A stretch of 32,178 nt of DNA from Rhodospirillaceae bacterium TMED23. Lineage in GTDB: Bacteria > Pseudomonadota > Alphaproteobacteria > Rhodospirillales > UBA2165. Below are positions 28,640 through 32,178 of the stretch, in pieces. The notes beneath the pieces are model-generated. The model saw only the letters and a list, made by a program, of their open reading frames with translations, did not search any database and was not told the DNA's origin. Made by a program: the position numbers and the translations under genes. The stretch covers positions 9,889-42,066 of the forward strand of contig NHCC01000012.1 of the NCBI GenBank assembly GCA_002168115.1. Direction: 5' to 3'. How positions within the stretch are numbered: position 1 is the stretch's first letter; the number at the start of each line of letters is the position of its first letter.

Positions 28640-29857
28640 ATGCTAGATAATCATGAGATTGGTATAGAAACTGATGACTTCGATTCCAAAATAACAGACT
28701 TGGTAAATAGAGCTAAGTTAGTTGCAAAAGATCTAAAGACTCGGGTACAAAAAACTGAGTCCAATAGAAGGCTTCCAGTGGAAAATATGGAACGTATTTG
28801 TGACGAGGGATTGTTAACAATAATACAATCAAAAGAGTCGGGTGGACATGAACTTTCCATGCGTGCGCATCTTGATGTTCTAAGCGCAATAGCCGAGGGT
28901 TGCTCGGCCACAGCATGGGTCTTAGGGGTTATGCATGCACATAGTTGGTTGCTCGCTCATTTTCCTAAAAAAGCGCAGGATGAAGTTTATAAAGAAAATT
29001 CAAATACGATGGTTTCTGCGGTAATTGGGCCAAGGGGGAAAGCAGTTCTAAAAAGAGATGGCTCATATCTTCTTAATGGTTTCTGGCCATTTGGATCGGG
29101 GTGTCAACTCTCAAAATGGCTTTTATTGGGCGCTGAAGTATTTAACGAAAGTGGCGAGTTCTTAGATTTAGCAGATCTCTTAATTCCGACCTCAGACGCT
29201 AAAATCCAAGATGATTGGTATGTAGAGGCTTTTAAGGGCACGGGTAGTAATTCGCTAGTTGTCAAAGATCTACAAATACCAAGTCATCGTTATTTATCGC
29301 TACTTGGTCTTCTTAAACATGACACACCGGGTATAAAAGATAATTATACAGGCTGGTTACACAGAGCAGAACCTGTGCCGGTTTTAGCCATCGCACTCTG
29401 TGGAGGAGCGGTTGGATTGGGCAAAGCGGCTAAAAAACAATTTATGGAGAATATTGAAAATAAAAAGGTAATTTATACAGAACATGTTCAAACAGAATGG
29501 GCTTCAACCCATATAACGCTTGGTAAAGCAGCCTCGCAAATAGACGCAGGTGAACTTCTTATTTACCGGGCAGCAGACGATACTGATCGCCTTGCCAAAG
29601 CGGGCGAGAAAATGAGTATGAAAATGCGTGGTCGTATTCGCATGGATTGCTCTCATGGTGTTAGATTAATTTTAGAAGGCGCTACAGAACTCTATCTTGC
29701 GGGCGGAGCTGCCGGCATCTCATCAAAAAATCCAATGCAACAAATTTCGCGTGATTTGCATGCAACTAATATGCACGGCTTATTGCTTGTCGAGCCAAGT
29801 GCTGAAGTTTATGGCAGAATTTTGCTTGGACTGGAGCCCAATACGATTATTATATAA
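28640..29857 (+). CDS. Acyl-CoA dehydrogenase-fold flavin monooxygenase, HsaA/HpaH-like
   Basis: A 405-residue protein with the acyl-CoA dehydrogenase fold used by flavin-dependent, reductase-fed monooxygenases: the HsaA steroid-phenol hydroxylase, 4-hydroxyphenylacetate C2 hydroxylase and DszC groups. Blocks such as GGHELSMRAHLDVLSAIAEGCSATAWVLGV, SAVIGPRGKAVL, LNGFWPFGSGC, FKGTGSNSLVVKDL and the C-terminal GGAAGISSKNPMQQISRDLHATNMH support this. The ATG at 28640 is preferred because GGGGGGTGA stands 8-11 bases upstream; the GTG at 28628 would overlap that ribosome site. The flavin reductase partner is not in the window. It lies just upstream of a Liv-type importer, suggesting an aromatic or polycyclic substrate taken up by that transporter. 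Confidence 0.88.
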   Translation: MLDNHEIGIETDDFDSKITDLVNRAKLVAKDLKTRVQKTESNRRLPVENMERICDEGLLTIIQSKESGGHELSMRAHLDVLSAIAEGCSATAWVLGVMHAHSWLLAHFPKKAQDEVYKENSNTMVSAVIGPRGKAVLKRDGSYLLNGFWPFGSGCQLSKWLLLGAEVFNESGEFLDLADLLIPTSDAKIQDDWYVEAFKGTGSNSLVVKDLQIPSHRYLSLLGLLKHDTPGIKDNYTGWLHRAEPVPVLAIALCGGAVGLGKAAKKQFMENIENKKVIYTEHVQTEWASTHITLGKAASQIDAGELLIYRAADDTDRLAKAGEKMSMKMRGRIRMDCSHGVRLILEGATELYLAGGAAGISSKNPMQQISRDLHATNMHGLLLVEPSAEVYGRILLGLEPNTIII

Positions 29858-29905
29858 ACTGATTACAAAAATAACAGAAATATATTTTAAAAAAAGGGGA
29901 TTAAT

Positions 29906-31228
29906 ATGACATTTAAAAAGAATACTCAATTAACCAACATACCGATTGGACGAAGGAAATTTTTAACATACAGCGGTGGTGTTCTTGCAGCAGCAGCAGC
30001 GTCTACCCTACCAAGCCCAGCTGTTCACGCCGCTTCAACAGTAAAGATTGGTTTTGTTAGCCCTCAGACCGGTCCACTTGCGCCCTTTGGTGAAACAGAT
30101 AAATTTGTATTAGCTAATGCCAGAGCAGCCTTAAAAAATGGCATTAAAATTGGTAGTAAAAATTACCAAGTCGAAATTATATCCAAAGACTCACAATCAA
30201 ACCCAAATAGAGCAGCAGAAGTTACCTCTCAACTAATTCTAAAGGATAAAGTAAACCTTATGATCGGTTCATCAACAGGAGACACTGTAAACCCAGTTTC
30301 CGATCAATGTGAGCTTAATGAAGTCCCATGCGTAACCTCAGATACACCTTGGCAAATTGTCTATTTTGGAAGGGGAGCCACTCCTAAAAAAGGCTTTAAA
30401 TGGACATATCATTTCTTCTGGGGAATTGATGATATGGTTGGAAATTTTATCAATATGTGGGACTCAATAGATAGCAATAAAAAACTTGGAAGCTTAATAG
30501 CAAATGACTCTGATGGGGTTGTTGCGGGCAATCCCAAAATGGGTTTCCGGCCACCTATGACAGGCGCTGGATATAACTATATTCAACCGCCAATTTTTAA
30601 TCCTGGTTCGAATGATTTCACAGCGCAAATTAATCTCTTCAAAAAAGAGGGCGTTGAGGTTTTGACAGGTTTAGCCGTGCCGCCTGATTTTGCGACCTTC
30701 TGGACACAAGCTGCACAGCAAGGCCTAACAAAACAACTTAAAGCAGCAACTTTTGCGAAGGCGTTATTATTTCCGCCTGCGATCGAAGCATTAGGTGATC
30801 GTGGGGTCGGGCTTACTTCAGAAGTTTGGTGGTCACCTTCTCACCCATTTAAATCAGGATTAACAGGCATGTCTGCCAAACAAGTTACCGACGAATATAC
30901 ATCAACAACAGGAAAGCAATGGACACAACCTCTAGGATTCAAACACGCTAATATTGAGGTTGCCATTGATGTATTAAAACGATGTGGTGATCCAAAGGAT
31001 CCAAATGCTATTTTAAATGCCATAGAAAACACAAATTATAATTCTATTGTGGGACCTATATCCTGGAAATTTGGCGATCGCCGTAACCCAGTAAAAAATG
31101 CCTGCAGAACACCCTTGGTTGGCGGGCAATGGAAAAAGGGTAAAAAGTTTAAATACGATTTAGTTATTGTAAATAACAAACTGGCGCCTGAAATTCCCAT
31201 TGGCGGGGAAATGGATAAGCTAGGTTAA
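29906..31228 (+). CDS. Periplasmic substrate-binding protein of a Liv-type (HAAT) ABC importer, Tat-exported
   Basis: A 440-residue extracellular ligand-binding protein of the branched-chain amino acid, urea and amide (HAAT) family. The N-terminus has a twin-arginine motif GRRKFL (15-20), a hydrophobic stretch and an Ala-rich cleavage region near AVHA|AS (42/43), so Tat export is likely. The mature part begins with VKIGFVSPQTGPLAPFGE, typical of LivK-like proteins, and FNPGSNDFTAQI is a usual mid-protein block. A strong ribosome site AAGGGGATT precedes the ATG. Relatives near oxygenases often bind aromatic acids or amides. A hairpin with a T-run separates it from livG. Confidence 0.9.
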   Translation: MTFKKNTQLTNIPIGRRKFLTYSGGVLAAAAASTLPSPAVHAASTVKIGFVSPQTGPLAPFGETDKFVLANARAALKNGIKIGSKNYQVEIISKDSQSNPNRAAEVTSQLILKDKVNLMIGSSTGDTVNPVSDQCELNEVPCVTSDTPWQIVYFGRGATPKKGFKWTYHFFWGIDDMVGNFINMWDSIDSNKKLGSLIANDSDGVVAGNPKMGFRPPMTGAGYNYIQPPIFNPGSNDFTAQINLFKKEGVEVLTGLAVPPDFATFWTQAAQQGLTKQLKAATFAKALLFPPAIEALGDRGVGLTSEVWWSPSHPFKSGLTGMSAKQVTDEYTSTTGKQWTQPLGFKHANIEVAIDVLKRCGDPKDPNAILNAIENTNYNSIVGPISWKFGDRRNPVKNACRTPLVGGQWKKGKKFKYDLVIVNNKLAPEIPIGGEMDKLG

Positions 31229-31248
31229 AATCCATTCAATAATTGATT

Positions 31249-31288
31249 AAGGGGTGTAACTTGCGATCCCGCAAAGCCCCCCCTTTTT
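31249..31288 (+). terminator. Hairpin with T-run between binding protein and livG: partial terminator/attenuator
   Basis: The stretch AAGGGG (31249-31254), TTGCG-ATCC-CGCAA (31261-31274) and CCCCTT (31280-31285) forms a nested hairpin and ends in TTTTT (31284-31288). It sits 20 bases after the binding-protein stop. Such structures often let abundant binding protein be made with less of the downstream ATPases. Confidence 0.6.
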
Positions 31289-31314
31289 CCAAGAAACTTT
31301 TTTAAATAAATAAA

Positions 31315-32037
31315 ATGACCCATCTCTTATCAATTAGAAACTTATCCAAAAGTTTTGGATCCCTCAAAGTTATTGATAACTTTAGTATAAATTTAAATAG
31401 TGGCGAAGCATTGGGTATAATCGGGCCAAATGGAGCCGGCAAAAGTACACTCTTTAATTTAATTACTGGTACTTTAATTGCTGATCGAGGAAATATTATT
31501 TTCCTTGGAAAAGATTTAACACGATCACCAGCATATTCGCGATGCCGTGCCGGTATTGGCCGTTCATATCAGATACCTCATCCATTTTCCGGTATGACAG
31601 TATTTGAGAATTTACTAGTCGGCGCGGCCTTCGGTGGACAAGAAAAAGAATCTCGCACCTACGCCTACTGCAAAGAAATACTTGATCTAACAGGTCTAAT
31701 AAAGAAAGCTAATACACTCGCGGGGTCACTTACTTTACTGGAACGAAAGAGATTAGAAATGGCTCGAGCTCTGGCAACTAAACCGCAAATATTACTGCTT
31801 GATGAGATTGCTGGTGGACTTACAGAGCACGAAGTGGATGAATTAATTGGCACTATTAGAAACATCCATATTCAAGGAACCTCAATCATTTGGATAGAAC
31901 ATATCGTCCATGCTTTAATGTCAGTGGTAGAGAGGCTTGTTGTTATAAACTTTGGGCAAAAACTGAGTGAGGGCAATCCCGAAAAGGTTTTCAAAAGCCC
32001 GGAAGTTCAAAAAGTTTATATGGGAATTGATATTTAA
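31315..32037 (+). CDS. livG: LivG-type ABC transporter ATPase
   Basis: A 240-residue ATPase of the branched-chain amino acid/HAAT importers, at the cytoplasmic side of the inner membrane. Walker A is GPNGAGKS (about 37-44). The signature reads [11 protein letters not shown] in place of the usual LSGGQ-like or LSYGQQ form, and Walker B is LLLDEIAGG, a variant in which Ile replaces the usual Pro. Both changes recall one LivG subgroup. Its stop codon overlaps the start of livF by one base (TAATG). The permease genes livH and livM are not between the binding protein and livG and may lie downstream of the window. Confidence 0.9.
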   Translation: MTHLLSIRNLSKSFGSLKVIDNFSINLNSGEALGIIGPNGAGKSTLFNLITGTLIADRGNIIFLGKDLTRSPAYSRCRAGIGRSYQIPHPFSGMTVFENLLVGAAFGGQEKESRTYAYCKEILDLTGLIKKANTLAGSLTLLERKRLEMARALATKPQILLLDEIAGGLTEHEVDELIGTIRNIHIQGTSIIWIEHIVHALMSVVERLVVINFGQKLSEGNPEKVFKSPEVQKVYMGIDI

Positions 32038-32178
32038 TGAACCTTCTTGAAATTGAAAATATGACCTCATTTTATGGCGACTTTCAGGCTCTTTTTGGAA
32101 TAAACCTAAGAATTGAAGAGGGTAAAACTGTGGCTGCTATTGGAGCTAACGGTGCAGGTAAGTCAACTTTCTTGCGCT
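32037..32178 (+). CDS. livF: LivF-type ABC transporter ATPase, 5' part
   Basis: The first 47 codons are visible ([19 protein letters not shown]...), reaching Walker A with GANGAGKST. The LEIENM-x-YG start and length to the P-loop are typical of LivF, the second ATPase of the Liv importer. It overlaps the livG stop by one base, so translation is coupled. The gene is cut by the window end. Confidence 0.85.
   Translation, partial: MNLLEIENMTSFYGDFQALFGINLRIEEGKTVAAIGANGAGKSTFLR

Noticed and set aside
1-32178. CRISPR arrays, insertion sequences, phage genes or att sites
   Set aside because: No regularly spaced repeats, transposase, integrase or flanking inverted repeats were seen; the tRNA-Leu gene shows no duplicated 3' end suggesting an integrated element.

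Overview
The window is AT-rich bacterial chromosome with short intergenic gaps and no gene-free stretch above 300 bases. The gene families fit a proteobacterium, most likely an AT-rich, probably marine, alphaproteobacterium: malate synthase G, a FrnE-like DsbA protein, a SecA with a C-terminal zinc motif, a stand-alone CinA-type MoaB domain, and Liv and Dpp transporters beside aromatic-degradation genes. This placement is inference from protein character; no rRNA is present.

Left part (1-8108): the tail of an unidentified gene, then prfC (release factor 3), a HIT protein, a feruloyl-CoA-synthase-like acyl-CoA ligase (minus strand), typA/bipA, a MATE exporter and a DksA/TraR zinc-finger protein (minus strand). 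From 8200 to 11285 lies a co-directional catabolic group: an amidohydrolase/decarboxylase, an alpha/beta hydrolase and a 3-hydroxybenzoate-6-hydroxylase-like flavin monooxygenase. Together with the acyl-CoA ligase it suggests use of plant- or algae-derived aromatics.

Middle part (11316-22316): a DEAD-box RNA helicase with a DbpA-type RNA-binding domain and malate synthase G (both minus), then a GlxR-like NAD(P) reductase and a DsbA/FrnE oxidoreductase (plus). An EamA transporter follows (minus), then a tRNA-Leu(UAA) gene (minus) split by a 203-nt group I intron. After it come CinA-like, MutT, ArgJ and parvulin genes, all minus.

Right part (22553-32178, all plus): secA and pirin; a decayed alpha/beta-hydrolase remnant; two translationally coupled Dpp/Opp ATPase genes with no permease or binding protein beside them; an HsaA-like flavin monooxygenase; and a Tat-exported Liv-type binding protein, then livG and the start of livF.

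The most remarkable element is the group I intron in the anticodon loop of tRNA-Leu(UAA). It sits at the U34/A35 site classically known from cyanobacteria and plastids. P1 (with the splice-site U-G wobble), P2 with a GAAA loop, P3, P4, P7, P8, P9 and the terminal G can all be read directly from the sequence.
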